A stretch of 64,000 nt of DNA from Caulobacter sp. (GTDB lineage Bacteria > Pseudomonadota > Alphaproteobacteria > Caulobacterales > Caulobacteraceae), in NCBI GenBank assembly GCA_019636175.1, contig JAHBYC010000004.1, positions 97,861-161,860 of the forward strand, read 5' to 3'. The notes under the pieces were generated by a model. That model saw only the letters and a list, made by a program, of their open reading frames with translations, searched no databases and was not told the DNA's origin. This document shows, piece after piece, positions 24,893-33,835 of this stretch (position 1 is the stretch's first letter; every line of letters begins with the position of its first letter). Made by a program: the position numbers and the translations under genes.

Positions 24893-25255
24893 TCAATCCT
24901 CGTCGAGATAGCGCTCGGTCACCGCCCCATCCAGGCGGCGCACCCGGGCGGCGGCCAGCACCGCCGGGTCCATCAGCCGGGCGTTGACCCCCATGCGATT
25001 GCGTCCGGGGTCCTCCGCCGACCAGTGGGTGACGCAGCCGCAGACCCGGCAGCGGTTGAAGGCGATCGACCGGTCATCCCACAGATAGCGATCCAGGGCG
25101 ACATCGGCCGGCTCCACCCGCACCTCGGTGGGGGCGTAATAGGCCCACAGCACGCCATAGCGGCGACAGATGGAGCAGTTGCAGTCGGTCACCGTCTCCG
25201 GGGCCGCATCGATCTCCAGGCGCACCGCGCCGCAGTGACAGCGGGCCTCGATCAT
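24893..25255 (-). CDS. GFA-family zinc protein
   Basis: A 120-residue protein with the zinc-binding pattern of the GFA family (glutathione-dependent formaldehyde-activating enzyme fold): CHCGAV at residue 6, CNCSICRRYG near 25, and CRVCGCVTHW near 70. Most members are not formaldehyde enzymes and remain uncharacterised. Its start codon immediately abuts the stop of the aldo/keto reductase gene upstream, so the two are one operon. Confidence 0.9.
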   Translation of the reverse strand: MIEARCHCGAVRLEIDAAPETVTDCNCSICRRYGVLWAYYAPTEVRVEPADVALDRYLWDDRSIAFNRCRVCGCVTHWSAEDPGRNRMGVNARLMDPAVLAAARVRRLDGAVTERYLDED

Positions 25256-26200
25256 CTATTCCCTCGCGGCCCTGGCGATCTCCTCGGCCTTGGCGAACAG
25301 GGCCGGATCGACCTTCGCCTCCACGGCCCGCGCATTGTCGTCCAGCTGCGAGGGGCGGCTGGCCCCGACGATGGCCGAGGCGACGTTGGGCTCGCGCAGC
25401 ACCCAGGCCAAGGCGAACTGGGCCAGGGTCAGACCGGCCTCGGCCGCCAGCGGCTTCATGGCCTGGGCCGCTTCCAGAACCGGCCGCTCCATCCAGCGGT
25501 CGATCATCCGACCCATCGCCTCACTGGCGGCGCGGCTGTCGGCCGGGGGCGGGCTGCCCGGATCGTATTTCCCGGTCAGCACGCCCTGGGCCAGGGGCGA
25601 CCAGACGATCTGGCTGATGCCGTTGGCGGCGCACAGGGGGATGACCTCCTTCTCCGGCCGCCGCCACAACAGGCTGTACTGCGGCTGGCTGGAGACGAAC
25701 TTCTCCACGCCGGGAATGGCCAGGGCGTCGCGGATGTTCTGCGGCGACCATTCGGAAAAGCCGATCCACCGCGCCTTGCCCGCGCGCACCACCTCGCTCA
25801 AGGCCTCCATGGTCTCTTCCAGCGGGGTCTCGGGGTCGTAGCGATGGCACTGGTAGAGATCGACGTAGTCGGTCCGCAGCCGCTTCAGCGAGGCGTCGAT
25901 CTGCTTGTGGACCTGCGCCCGCGACAGGCCCTTGTCGCCGCCGCCCATATCGCCCCACAGCTTGGTCGCCAGGATGTAGCTGTCGCGCGGCACGCCCGCC
26001 AAAGCCTCGCCGGTGACCGTCTCGGCCGCGCCGCGGCCATAGACATTTGCGGTGTCGTGGAAGGTGATGCCCAGGTCCAGGGCGTGGCGGATGTTGCCGA
26101 TCGCCGTGTCCTTCTCCACCCCGACGCCGGCGGTCAGCCAGGACCCCAGTGCGATCTCGGAAACCATCAGATCGCTCGATCCCAGCTGGCGGTATTTCAT
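25256..26200 (-). CDS. Aldo/keto reductase
   Basis: A 314-residue (beta/alpha)8 NADPH reductase of the potassium-channel-beta-like branch. The catalytic Asp-Tyr pair is in FHDTANVYGRG near residue 52, the Lys in ATKLWGD near 81 and His in YQCHRYDP near 121. Cofactor loops WSPLAQGVLTGKY near 215 and ASAIVGASRPSQL near 280 are intact. It probably reduces small aldehydes or ketones. It is directly followed by the GFA gene. Confidence 0.93.
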   Translation of the reverse strand: MKYRQLGSSDLMVSEIALGSWLTAGVGVEKDTAIGNIRHALDLGITFHDTANVYGRGAAETVTGEALAGVPRDSYILATKLWGDMGGGDKGLSRAQVHKQIDASLKRLRTDYVDLYQCHRYDPETPLEETMEALSEVVRAGKARWIGFSEWSPQNIRDALAIPGVEKFVSSQPQYSLLWRRPEKEVIPLCAANGISQIVWSPLAQGVLTGKYDPGSPPPADSRAASEAMGRMIDRWMERPVLEAAQAMKPLAAEAGLTLAQFALAWVLREPNVASAIVGASRPSQLDDNARAVEAKVDPALFAKAEEIARAARE

Positions 26201-26345
26201 CGCGTTCTCTCCCGTTTGTCCTCAGGGTAGGCCCGCGCGGCTCGCCAAAACAACCCGTCATCCCCACCGACCGTCACCCCCCGTCCCGCGCGCGTCCGGG
26301 ATGACGGGCGTTGCGAAAGCGGCCGCGGCGCGCCACCTATCGCCC

Positions 26346-27206
26346 ATGACCCACAAGACCGTCCTTGCCGTTCACCCTGCCCAACGGGACGACATCGCCG
26401 ACCTGACCACCCGCCGGCCGCTGCCGGGACCGGGCGTCGATCAGGTCGACCCCTTCCTGTTCCTCAACCACCATGGCCCGCAGGTCTATCGCCCGGGCAA
26501 TCGCGGCCTGCCGTTCGGGCCCCATCCGCATCGCGGTTTCGAGACCGTTAGCTTCATCCTGGCCGGCGAGATGGCCCATCTCGACAGCGGCGGCCACGAG
26601 AGCGTCATCGGCCCCGGCGGGGTGCAGTGGATGACTGCCGGCTCGGGCCTGGTGCATGCCGAGATCTCGCCTGAAGGGTTCAAGCGCGCGGGCGGCCCGC
26701 TGGAAATCCTCCAGCTCTGGGTCAATCTCCCGCCGGCCCTGAAGATGGCCCCGCCGCGCTACATCGGTCTTCAGGCCGGCGACATTCCCGTGCATGAGGC
26801 CGACGATGGCCGCGCCCGCCTGCATCTGGTCTCCGGCCAGTATGGCGACACCGTCGGCCCGGTCGACAGCCTGACCGGCGTCTTCATGTCGACCCTCGAG
26901 CTGAACGGAGGCGGCCGCATCCATTTCGACGGCCTGGCCGGGCGCAATGTGTTTCTCTACGTCGTCGATGGCGCGATCCGCATCGGCGGCCGAGACATCG
27001 GCCGCTGGAACCTCGTCACCCTCGATCTCGCCGGGGACCTGCTCGAGATCGAGGCGACGCCCGAGGCCCGTCTCCTGTTCGGCCACGCCGATCCCATCGG
27101 CGCCCCGGTCGTCGCCCACGGCCCGTTCGTGATGAACACGGTGGACGAAATCCGTCAGGCGATCACCGACTACAACGCCGGAAAGTTCGGCCAGGTCAGG
27201 CTCTGA
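26346..27206 (+). CDS. Pirin family protein
   Basis: A 286-residue bicupin. The metal site reads FGPHPHRGFETVSF near residue 58 with further His in DSGGHES near 83 and GSGLVHAE near 101. The C-terminal cupin covers about 180-270. Bacterial pirins include quercetinases and redox-linked regulators; which applies here is unknown. The start is the ATG at 26346 (MTHKTVLAV); the in-frame extension upstream overlaps the aldo/keto reductase gene. The gene is divergent from that reductase. Confidence 0.9.
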   Translation: MTHKTVLAVHPAQRDDIADLTTRRPLPGPGVDQVDPFLFLNHHGPQVYRPGNRGLPFGPHPHRGFETVSFILAGEMAHLDSGGHESVIGPGGVQWMTAGSGLVHAEISPEGFKRAGGPLEILQLWVNLPPALKMAPPRYIGLQAGDIPVHEADDGRARLHLVSGQYGDTVGPVDSLTGVFMSTLELNGGGRIHFDGLAGRNVFLYVVDGAIRIGGRDIGRWNLVTLDLAGDLLEIEATPEARLLFGHADPIGAPVVAHGPFVMNTVDEIRQAITDYNAGKFGQVRL

Positions 27207-27214
27207 TCCTGGCC

Positions 27215-27264
27215 GTAGGTCGGCCGGCCGCCGATCGACCCACATCCGCTGACGGCCGGCCTAC
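27215..27264. repeat. Inverted repeat between pirin and ABC ATPase genes
   Basis: GTAGGTCGGCCG (27215-27226) and CGGCCGGCCTAC (27253-27264) pair with one mismatch, and a third related CGTCCGGCCTAC lies near 27297-27308. Together they suggest a small cluster of one repeat unit. It may end pirin transcription, although no T-run follows. Confidence 0.5.
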
Positions 27265-27438
27265 GCCAGACCCACGCCCCGGACCACATCAGGCCACGTC
27301 CGGCCTACATCAAGTCACAGCAAAATCAATGGGTTATCGAAATTCCCGGCCTCGGTGGCCGACGCCCCTGCTACAATCGTCTACCGCTTCGACAACCCTG
27401 CCTTCCCCTGGCCCGCCCAGCCGGTAAACTGCCGGTCG

Positions 27439-28116
27439 ATGACCTCTCCCATGCTGGCCCTCGGCGGCCTGACCAAGTCACTGCCCGGCGGTCGCGTGCT
27501 GTTCTCGGGCCTCGACCTGACCATCGCGCCCGGCGAGTTCGTGGCGATCATGGGCGAAAGCGGGGTCGGCAAATCGACCCTGCTCAACGTCATCGCCGGC
27601 CTCGACACGGCCGACAGCGGCGAGGTGTCGATCGCCGGAACCGCCCTGTCGGGTCTGGATGATGATGGCCGCACCCTGCTGCGCCGCGACCGCATCGGCT
27701 TTGTCTTCCAGGCCTTCCACGTCCTGCCGCATCTCAGTCTGGCGCGGAACGTGGCCCTGCCGCTGGTCCTGGCCCATGGCGATCCCGCCGCGGCCCTGCA
27801 GCGGGCGGCGGCCCTGCTGGAGGAGGTCGGGCTGGGCGGGCGCGGCGGCGACTATCCGCGCCAGCTGTCGGGCGGCGAGTTGCAGCGCGTGGCCATCGCC
27901 AGGGCCCTGGTCCATCGTCCGGCCCTGATCCTCGCCGACGAGCCGACCGGCAACCTCGATCCCGACACCGCCGACCGGATCATGGCCTTGTTGACCGCCC
28001 AGGCCCGCCAGGCCGGGGCCGCGGCCCTGATCGTCACCCATTCGGAAAAGGCCGCGGCGGCCGCCGACCGGGTGCTGTCCCTGACCCACGATGGCCTCGT
28101 CGCCCATGGCCGCTGA
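27439..28116 (+). CDS. ABC transporter ATP-binding protein (LolD/MacB-like; AttE-like)
   Basis: A 225-residue ATPase with Walker A GESGVGKST near residue 39, Q-loop VFQAFHVLPHLS near 91, signature LSGGELQRVAIARAL near 142 and Walker B LILADEPTGNLD near 163. This is the MacB/LolD subgroup that drives FtsX-like permeases by mechanotransmission. The start is the ATG at 27439; no membrane partner precedes it. The downstream permease start overlaps its end, showing translational coupling. Confidence 0.93.
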   Translation: MTSPMLALGGLTKSLPGGRVLFSGLDLTIAPGEFVAIMGESGVGKSTLLNVIAGLDTADSGEVSIAGTALSGLDDDGRTLLRRDRIGFVFQAFHVLPHLSLARNVALPLVLAHGDPAAALQRAAALLEEVGLGGRGGDYPRQLSGGELQRVAIARALVHRPALILADEPTGNLDPDTADRIMALLTAQARQAGAAALIVTHSEKAAAAADRVLSLTHDGLVAHGR

Positions 28117-30664
28117 CGCCGCCCGACCCAGTCTGGCCGCCCTGTCCTGGCTGATTCTCGGAGAATGGCGGTCCCAGCCGGTGCGGGTGCTGACCGCCGC
28201 CCTGGCCATCGCCGTCGGCGTGGCGCTGGGGTTCGCGGTTCACCTGATTAACGCCTCGGCGCTGGACGAATTCTCCCGCGCCATCAGCACGGTCAACGGC
28301 GACGCCGACCTGCAGGTTCAGGGGGTGACCAACGCCGGCTTCGACGAGGCCCTCTATCCCCGCCTGGCGCGGGCTCCCGGGGTGGCGACGGCCAGTCCGG
28401 TGATCCAGCTGACCGGGGCCGTTGACGGCCAGAGTGATGGCCTGACGCTGATCGGGCTGGACATCTTCCGCGCCGCCGCGGTGACCCCCAATCTGCTCGG
28501 CCGGCCGCAAGCCGCCGACGGCCAGGCCGGCTTTGGCGACGCCGGCGCGGTGTTCGACGAGAGCGCGGTCTTCCTGTCTCCGGCCCTGATGGCGGGGCGG
28601 GCGCCGGGGCAGGGGATCACGCTTTCGGCCGGCGGACGGACCGCCCGGCTGACCATCGCAGGGGTCCTGCCGGGAGTCAGGGAGGGGCGACGCATCGCGG
28701 TCATGGACATCGCCGCCGCCCAATGGCGGTTTGGCCGCCTCGGCCGGCTGCAGCGGATCGACCTCAAGCTGGCGGAAGGCGCCGACCGCGACCGCACCCG
28801 CGCCGCCATCGCCGCCCTGCTGCCCGCCGACGCAGAGCTGGTCACCCGCGAGAGTCAGACCCGGCGCAGCGACAGCCTGTCCCGCGCCTATCGGGTCAAT
28901 CTCAACATGCTGGCGCTGATGGCCCTGCTGACCGGCGGGTTTCTGGTGTTCTCGGCCCAGTCGCTGTCGGTGGCGCGTCGGCGGGCCCAGTTCGCCCTGC
29001 TGCGGGTGCTCGGCTCCAATCGCCGGGCGCTGATGACCCAGGTTCTGATCGAGGGCGGGGTGGTCGGGGCGGCAGGCTCCGGGCTCGGCCTGGGGCTGGG
29101 ACTGTTGCTGGCCGACGTCGCCCTGCGACTGCTCGGCGGCGATCTGGGCGGCGGCTATTTCCAGGGCGCCCGGCCGACCCTGGTCTTCGCGCCGGTCGCG
29201 GCGGCCGTCTTCTTCGCTCTCGGTCTCGGCTGCGCCCTGGTCGGCAGTCTGGCGCCGGCGCGGGAGGCCGCCCGGGCCCAGCCGGCGGTGGCCCTCAAGA
29301 ACGCCGGCGACGCCATCGACCCCTCGGCCCGGCCGCGTATCCTGCCGGCCCTGATCCTGCTGCTGATGGGCGGCGCCTGCGCCTTCGCCCCGGCCATCGG
29401 CGGGCTGCCGCTGCTGGGCTATGTCTCCATGGCCCTGTTGCTGGCCGGGGGCGTCGCGGCCATGCCCTGGCTGGCGCGGGCCCTGCTCACGCCCTTGCAG
29501 GCCCGGACCATCCGCAGCCCCGCCGCCGAACTGGCCGTGCGGCGGCTGTGGGGCGCGCCGTCCCAGGCCGCCGTGGCCCTGTGCGGCATCGTCGCCTCGA
29601 CCAGCCTGATGATCGCCATGGCGGTGATGGTCTCCAGCTTTCGCGGCTCGGTCGATGACTGGCTGGGCCAGGTCCTGCCCGACGACCTCTACATCCGCTA
29701 CGAGGGCCCGTCCGAGGCGGCCGGTCTCGACCCGGCGGCCCAGGCGCGGCTGGCGGCGGTTCCCGGCGTGGCGGCGATCCATTTCACCCGCTCCCAGCCC
29801 CTGCGGCTCAGCCCCGACGCGCCGCCGGCGGCCCTGGTCGCCCAGCCGATCACCCGCGACGATCCCGGCGCCCGCCTGCCGATGATCGGCGCGTCGCGCA
29901 CGCCGCCGCCGGGCATGACGCCGGTCTGGGTCTCCGAACCGGCCGCCTGGCTCAACCATCTCAAGGTCGGCCAGGTGATCCGCCTGCCGATCGCCGGCGG
30001 AACCCCCGTCTTCGTGGCCGGCGTCTGGCGAGACTACGCCCGACAGAACGGGGCCCTGGTCCTGACCAGCGAGGACTACACCCGCCTGACCGGCGACGCC
30101 CTTCGGGCGGAGGCCTCGGTCGATCTCGAGCCGGGCGCCGATCTCGAACAGGTCAGCGCCGCCCTCAAGGCCGCCCTGCCGCCGGAGCTGGCGGGACGCA
30201 CCCGCTTCGCCCGGCCCGGCCAGATCCGCGGCATCGCCCTTGGCCTGTTCGACCGCAGCTTCGCCATCACCTATGTGCTGGAACTGGTGGCCATCCTGGT
30301 GGGCCTGGCGGGAGTGGCGGCGACGGTCTCCGCCCAGACCCTGGCCCGGACCAAGGAGTTCGGCATGTTGCGCCATATCGGCGTGCGCAAGCGTCAGATC
30401 ACCGCCATGCTGGCCATGGAAGGCGCCCTGCTCGGCGCAGTCGGCGTCGCCGCCGGCCTGACCCTGGGCCTGATCATGAGCCAGGTGCTGATCCATGTGG
30501 TCAACCCGCAGTCCTTCCACTGGACCATGCAGACCCGGCTGCCCTGGGCCCTGTTCGCGGTCGTCACCCTGGCCCTGGTCGCCGCCTCGGCCGGAACCGC
30601 CCTGCTGTCGGGCCGCCGCGCCCTGTCCGTGGATGCGGTGCGGGCCGTGCGGGAGGACTGGTGA
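28106..30664 (+). CDS. FtsX-like ABC permease (AttF/G-like)
   Basis: An 852-residue inner-membrane permease with two FtsX modules: a first helix at about 25-45, a large periplasmic domain, three helices at about 265-385, a central pair near 410-450, a second periplasmic domain, and three final helices ending ALFAVVTLALVAASAGTALLSG. The double-module single-chain form is that of YbbP/AttF-G type lipid or lipoprotein extractors. The start overlaps the ATPase gene by 11 bases; an ATG at 28091 is an alternative. It ends in TGATG shared with the AttH-like gene. Confidence 0.9.
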   Translation: MAADAARPSLAALSWLILGEWRSQPVRVLTAALAIAVGVALGFAVHLINASALDEFSRAISTVNGDADLQVQGVTNAGFDEALYPRLARAPGVATASPVIQLTGAVDGQSDGLTLIGLDIFRAAAVTPNLLGRPQAADGQAGFGDAGAVFDESAVFLSPALMAGRAPGQGITLSAGGRTARLTIAGVLPGVREGRRIAVMDIAAAQWRFGRLGRLQRIDLKLAEGADRDRTRAAIAALLPADAELVTRESQTRRSDSLSRAYRVNLNMLALMALLTGGFLVFSAQSLSVARRRAQFALLRVLGSNRRALMTQVLIEGGVVGAAGSGLGLGLGLLLADVALRLLGGDLGGGYFQGARPTLVFAPVAAAVFFALGLGCALVGSLAPAREAARAQPAVALKNAGDAIDPSARPRILPALILLLMGGACAFAPAIGGLPLLGYVSMALLLAGGVAAMPWLARALLTPLQARTIRSPAAELAVRRLWGAPSQAAVALCGIVASTSLMIAMAVMVSSFRGSVDDWLGQVLPDDLYIRYEGPSEAAGLDPAAQARLAAVPGVAAIHFTRSQPLRLSPDAPPAALVAQPITRDDPGARLPMIGASRTPPPGMTPVWVSEPAAWLNHLKVGQVIRLPIAGGTPVFVAGVWRDYARQNGALVLTSEDYTRLTGDALRAEASVDLEPGADLEQVSAALKAALPPELAGRTRFARPGQIRGIALGLFDRSFAITYVLELVAILVGLAGVAATVSAQTLARTKEFGMLRHIGVRKRQITAMLAMEGALLGAVGVAAGLTLGLIMSQVLIHVVNPQSFHWTMQTRLPWALFAVVTLALVAASAGTALLSGRRALSVDAVRAVREDW

Positions 30665-31743
30665 TGCGCCGCGCGCTTAAGGCCCTGGGCGCCGCCGCCC
30701 TGCTGCTTCTCACCGCCGCCGCCGACAGCGGCCGCGCGCCGCCCGACTACGCCGTGGTCAAGCCTGGCGTGGCGATCACCTTCCCCGCCGATCACGGGGC
30801 CCATCCGGCCTTTCGCACCGAGTGGTGGTATGTCACCGGCTGGCTGGACGGTCCGGACGGGCCGCTTGGCTTCCAGATGACCTTTTTCCGTACCCGGCCC
30901 GATGTCGACCAGGCCAACCCCAGCGCCTTCGCCCCGAAACAGGTGCTGTTCGCCCACGCCGCCCTGTCGGATCCAAAGCTCGGCCGGTTGCTGCACGACC
31001 AGCGGGTGGCCCGCGAGGGGTTCGGCCTGGCCCAGGCCTCCAGGCGAGACGGCGACATCGTTCTGGACGACTGGAGCCTGCGGCGCGGCGCGGACAACCG
31101 TTGGCGCGGCAAGGCCGGCGGCAAGGATTTCGACCTCGATCTGGTCTTCGCCCCGCAGCAGCCGCCGCTTCTGCAGGGCCAGGCCGGTTTCAGCCGCAAG
31201 GGGCCCGAGGCCGGTCAGGCCAGCCACTACTACAGCCTGCCGCAGATGACCGTCAGCGGTTCTGTGCGGCGGGGCGGCAAGACGATCAAGGTCACCGGCC
31301 AGGCCTGGCTGGACCGGGAATGGTCCTCGACCCTGCTCGATCCCCGGGCCGTGGGCTGGGACTGGGTGGGGCTGAACCTGGCCGACGGCGGCGCGCTGAT
31401 GGCCTTCCAGGTGCGGGACGCGGCCGGTCATCCTCTGTGGGCGGGGGGATCGCTGCGGACGGCGGACGGCGTCCGGACGCCCTTCGGGCCGGGCGACGTC
31501 GCCTTCACCACGCGCCGACAGTGGCGCTCGCCGCGCACCGGCGCGATCTATCCCGTCGAGCGGGGCCTGACCGTCCAGCTGCCGGGCGGCTCCCGCGCCT
31601 TTGTGCTGAAGCCCCTGTTCGATGACCAGGAACTGGACAGCCGCGCCGGCGGCGGGCCGGTCTACTGGGAAGGCGCGGTCAGCGGCGACGGCGCCAAAGG
31701 CTACCTCGAGCTGACCGGCTACTTCGAGAAACTGACCCTGTAG
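30664..31743 (+). CDS. AttH/CrtC-like lipocalin-domain protein
   Basis: A 359-residue protein with an N-terminal signal sequence, then the EWWYVTGWL block near residue 47, QMTFFRTR near 66, and a second lipocalin-like half with GQAWLDREWSSTLLDPRAVGWDW near 216-238. This is the AttH family, related to hydroxyneurosporene synthase (CrtC). Family members are typically encoded next to an ABC ATPase and FtsX-like permease, as here, and probably bind or hydrate a lipid delivered by the transporter. Its start codon overlaps the permease stop (TGATG). Confidence 0.9.
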   Translation: MRRALKALGAAALLLLTAAADSGRAPPDYAVVKPGVAITFPADHGAHPAFRTEWWYVTGWLDGPDGPLGFQMTFFRTRPDVDQANPSAFAPKQVLFAHAALSDPKLGRLLHDQRVAREGFGLAQASRRDGDIVLDDWSLRRGADNRWRGKAGGKDFDLDLVFAPQQPPLLQGQAGFSRKGPEAGQASHYYSLPQMTVSGSVRRGGKTIKVTGQAWLDREWSSTLLDPRAVGWDWVGLNLADGGALMAFQVRDAAGHPLWAGGSLRTADGVRTPFGPGDVAFTTRRQWRSPRTGAIYPVERGLTVQLPGGSRAFVLKPLFDDQELDSRAGGGPVYWEGAVSGDGAKGYLELTGYFEKLTL

Positions 31744-31778
31744 CGCCCGGGCGAAAGGCCCGGACGCTCCAGGGGGGA

Positions 31779-31943
31779 CTACATTTCGTCCCCGCCGACA
31801 TCCTTGATCAGATGGGCGGGCAGGCGCGTGGACAGGCTGCGCCGGATGGCGGCGCGGTCGTCTTGAAGCGTTTGAGGAGCCCGGGGGCGAAGCAGTCTAG
31901 AGAGCGCGGCCCAAAGCCACGCCAGAAATGTATCTGGTTTCAT
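31779..31943 (-). CDS. 54-residue small protein with DUF1127/YjiS-like C-terminus
   Basis: This ORF begins MKPDTFLAWLWAALSRLL and ends LPAHLIKDVGGDEM. The C-terminal half (RLPAHLIKDVG) resembles the L-x-D-h-x-x-D-I/V-G motif of YjiS/DUF1127 small proteins, and the N-terminal half is a short amphipathic or membrane-associating helix. An AAGG lies about five bases upstream. A second, overlapping ORF in another frame (31897-31986, 29 codons, preceded by AGGAGAG) begins further upstream and could be a coupled leader. It stands alone between the AttH operon and the DUF885 gene; the remaining flanks up to 32062 hold nothing else I can identify. Confidence 0.5.
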   Translation of the reverse strand: MKPDTFLAWLWAALSRLLRPRAPQTLQDDRAAIRRSLSTRLPAHLIKDVGGDEM

Positions 31944-32062
31944 TCCAACCTTGCGATTTCAGGAGATTGTCGGTGGCGTGAGGCATCTGACACTCTCCTG
32001 TCGCAGGGGTTGGAGGATCGGCGGGCGATCCCGACGAACGGTGGTCTAGCAGATATTCCCGC

Positions 32063-33367
32063 TCAGCGCCGCAACAAATCAGCGGGCAGGGCGGGCTCGG
32101 AAATCAGCCCCTCGAAGGCTTTCCAGCGGCCGTCCTGATCGGCGGCCGCGGCCTCCACGAAGTCCCGGGCCATGTCCTGACCGAGGCCATAGTTGATGAC
32201 ATAGCTGCGGTAGGTCTCGGCGAAGCTGATCGACTGCTCGGCGCGGGAGCGGCTGATCAGCTGGTACTTCTGCGCCAGGGCGATGGCGGCCTCGCGGTCG
32301 ATCTCGCCGTCGAGATACATCTGCGCCACCGTCATCCGGGCGCCGGAGAGGTCGCGCATGGCCTCGCTCAGCGCCACCTGCCGCGCCGCCTTGGCCGGGT
32401 CCAGACCGGCCAGGGGGAACAGCACGTCCCGCTCGAAGGCCAGCTTGTCCTCGCCGGGGAAGGCCAGGTCGACGCCATAGTTGGCGGTGCCTTCGGCGAT
32501 CAGCGACTGGGGGCTGTAGAGGGGATAGATGGTGAACTCGACCCAGCCCCTGCCGCGCGCCAGATTGCGCTCCAGCAGCATGTTCAGCACGTGGTGGCCC
32601 GGATAGCCCTCGTGGCAGCCCAGATCGATGGCCCGGCTGATCCGCGTCGGCTGGTCGGTGTTGACCTGGATCAGGCTGTTGGCCCCGCCCTTGTACCAGT
32701 TGTAGCCGGACCAGGGTTTGCCGGTGACGAACTCCAGGGTGAAGGTTTCGTCGGTGGGCAGGTCGATATGCTGAGCGGTGCGGCGGCGGCATTCGGCGAT
32801 CGCGGCGCGCATCACCGGCTCCAGCCGGTCGTTCGGGATGACGTATTGCTGGTTGAGGTCGTCGATCCGCTTCCACAGCGGCCCCTCGCCCGGAACCAGG
32901 GCCTCGATGCGGGCCAGGACCGGATCATAGTCGGCCAGGGGCTTGAGCACCGGGCGGACGCCGAACAGGCCCTCGGCCTCGTCCGCGAACTTGAACCGTT
33001 CGCCCAGGGCCATGGCCAGCCGGGTGTCGGCGGCCTTCAGCTGCCCGGCCATGAAGGCGCGGCGACGCTGCGCCATCGGATCGTTGCTGACCGGGAGGGC
33101 TCGCAGCCGCTCGGACAGCTTGCCGGCGTCGGCGCGCAGGGTCGTCTGGTCGCGCGGCGCGGCCTTGGCGGCGGCGGCCCATTCCGCCGGGCCATAGTAG
33201 GCGTCGACATAGCCGTCCTCGCGGACGCCGGCCTCCAGGCTCAGCTTGACGAAGTCGACGGCGATGGCGTCCAGGCTGTCCCTGGGCGCGGACCCGGAGG
33301 CCGGCATGGCGGCGCAGCCCGCCAGCAGGGCGCAGGCGACAAGGGCGGCGGTCAGGCGTCGGAACAT
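32063..33367 (-). CDS. DUF885 lipoprotein, HExxxHH zinc-peptidase-like
   Basis: A 434-residue lipoprotein: the signal peptide ends in LLAGC, so it is lipidated at Cys 18. The helical body has HEGYPGHH near residue 250, an H-E-x3-H-H type site that in DUF885 proteins forms a gluzincin-like metal centre, with a downstream EGTANYG glutamate near 290 as third ligand. A role as an envelope metallopeptidase or carboxypeptidase is inferred from the fold. A perfect 13-base hairpin ends only three bases before its start codon. Confidence 0.88.
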   Translation of the reverse strand: MFRRLTAALVACALLAGCAAMPASGSAPRDSLDAIAVDFVKLSLEAGVREDGYVDAYYGPAEWAAAAKAAPRDQTTLRADAGKLSERLRALPVSNDPMAQRRRAFMAGQLKAADTRLAMALGERFKFADEAEGLFGVRPVLKPLADYDPVLARIEALVPGEGPLWKRIDDLNQQYVIPNDRLEPVMRAAIAECRRRTAQHIDLPTDETFTLEFVTGKPWSGYNWYKGGANSLIQVNTDQPTRISRAIDLGCHEGYPGHHVLNMLLERNLARGRGWVEFTIYPLYSPQSLIAEGTANYGVDLAFPGEDKLAFERDVLFPLAGLDPAKAARQVALSEAMRDLSGARMTVAQMYLDGEIDREAAIALAQKYQLISRSRAEQSISFAETYRSYVINYGLGQDMARDFVEAAAADQDGRWKAFEGLISEPALPADLLRR

Positions 33368-33370
33368 GGA

Positions 33371-33403
33371 AAACCCCGTGGGAACAGTCGTCCCACGGGG
33401 TTT
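33371..33403 (-). terminator. Perfect 13-bp hairpin between the 109-residue gene and the DUF885 start
   Basis: AAACCCCGTGGGA (33371-33383) and its exact complement (33391-33403) enclose a seven-base loop. On the minus strand it follows the 33435-33764 gene and ends with TTTT just before the DUF885 ATG, leaving no room for a separate ribosome-binding site. It may be a terminator, or a leader hairpin that hides the start region of the DUF885 mRNA. Confidence 0.65.
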
Positions 33404-33434
33404 GGCACAGTCATTCAGGCTTGGGTAGATCGGC

Positions 33435-33764
33435 TCAGGGCGCGGGACGCACCGTCATCAGCCGCTCCCACAGTCCTGCGCCGGCCTCAAGGATGGCCTT
33501 GCGGCTGGACGGATTGGCGAAGGCGGCGATCGCGGCGCCGGCGCCGACCAGCGCCAGGATGCTCAGCGCCGGTCGCGCCTTGACCTCGGCGACGGCGGTC
33601 TTGCCGGCGGCGGTCAGGTTCGTCCGGGCTTCACGGGCCTTGTCGCGGACCATTTCGGTCTGGTCGTCGCCCCACACCTTTTCGATGAAGCTGGTCAGGG
33701 GCGACCCGGTGTGGGCGCCGTTGGCGTGTTTGGGCAGGGTGAGCGGGGTTTCGGCGTTGGCCAT
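33435..33764 (-). CDS. Small protein with one membrane segment, function unknown
   Basis: A 109-residue protein: a polar N-terminus, a charged helix (TEMVRDKAREARTNLTAAGKTAVAEVKARP) and one hydrophobic segment (ALSILALVGAGAAIAAFA) near residues 70-87. The layout recalls ElaB/YqjD-like ribosome- or membrane-associated stress proteins, but the similarity is only in arrangement. The start is the ATG at 33764, with AAGGAG nine bases upstream. Confidence 0.7.
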   Translation of the reverse strand: MANAETPLTLPKHANGAHTGSPLTSFIEKVWGDDQTEMVRDKAREARTNLTAAGKTAVAEVKARPALSILALVGAGAAIAAFANPSSRKAILEAGAGLWERLMTVRPAP

Positions 33765-33835
33765 CTTGAGCAACTCCTTGGCTTGGGAGGAAGGGTTGTC
33801 CCCTCAACGCCCGAAAGCCCGGGTCGATCCGGGCT

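Noticed and set aside
28034-30520. 828-codon minus-strand frame opposite the FtsX-like permease
   Set aside because: Gln/Gly/Arg-rich shadow; the plus strand shows clear membrane-module structure and operon coupling.
31744-31778. Imperfect GC hairpin after the AttH-like gene as terminator
   Set aside because: One mismatch in a short stem and no T-run, so termination is not supported.
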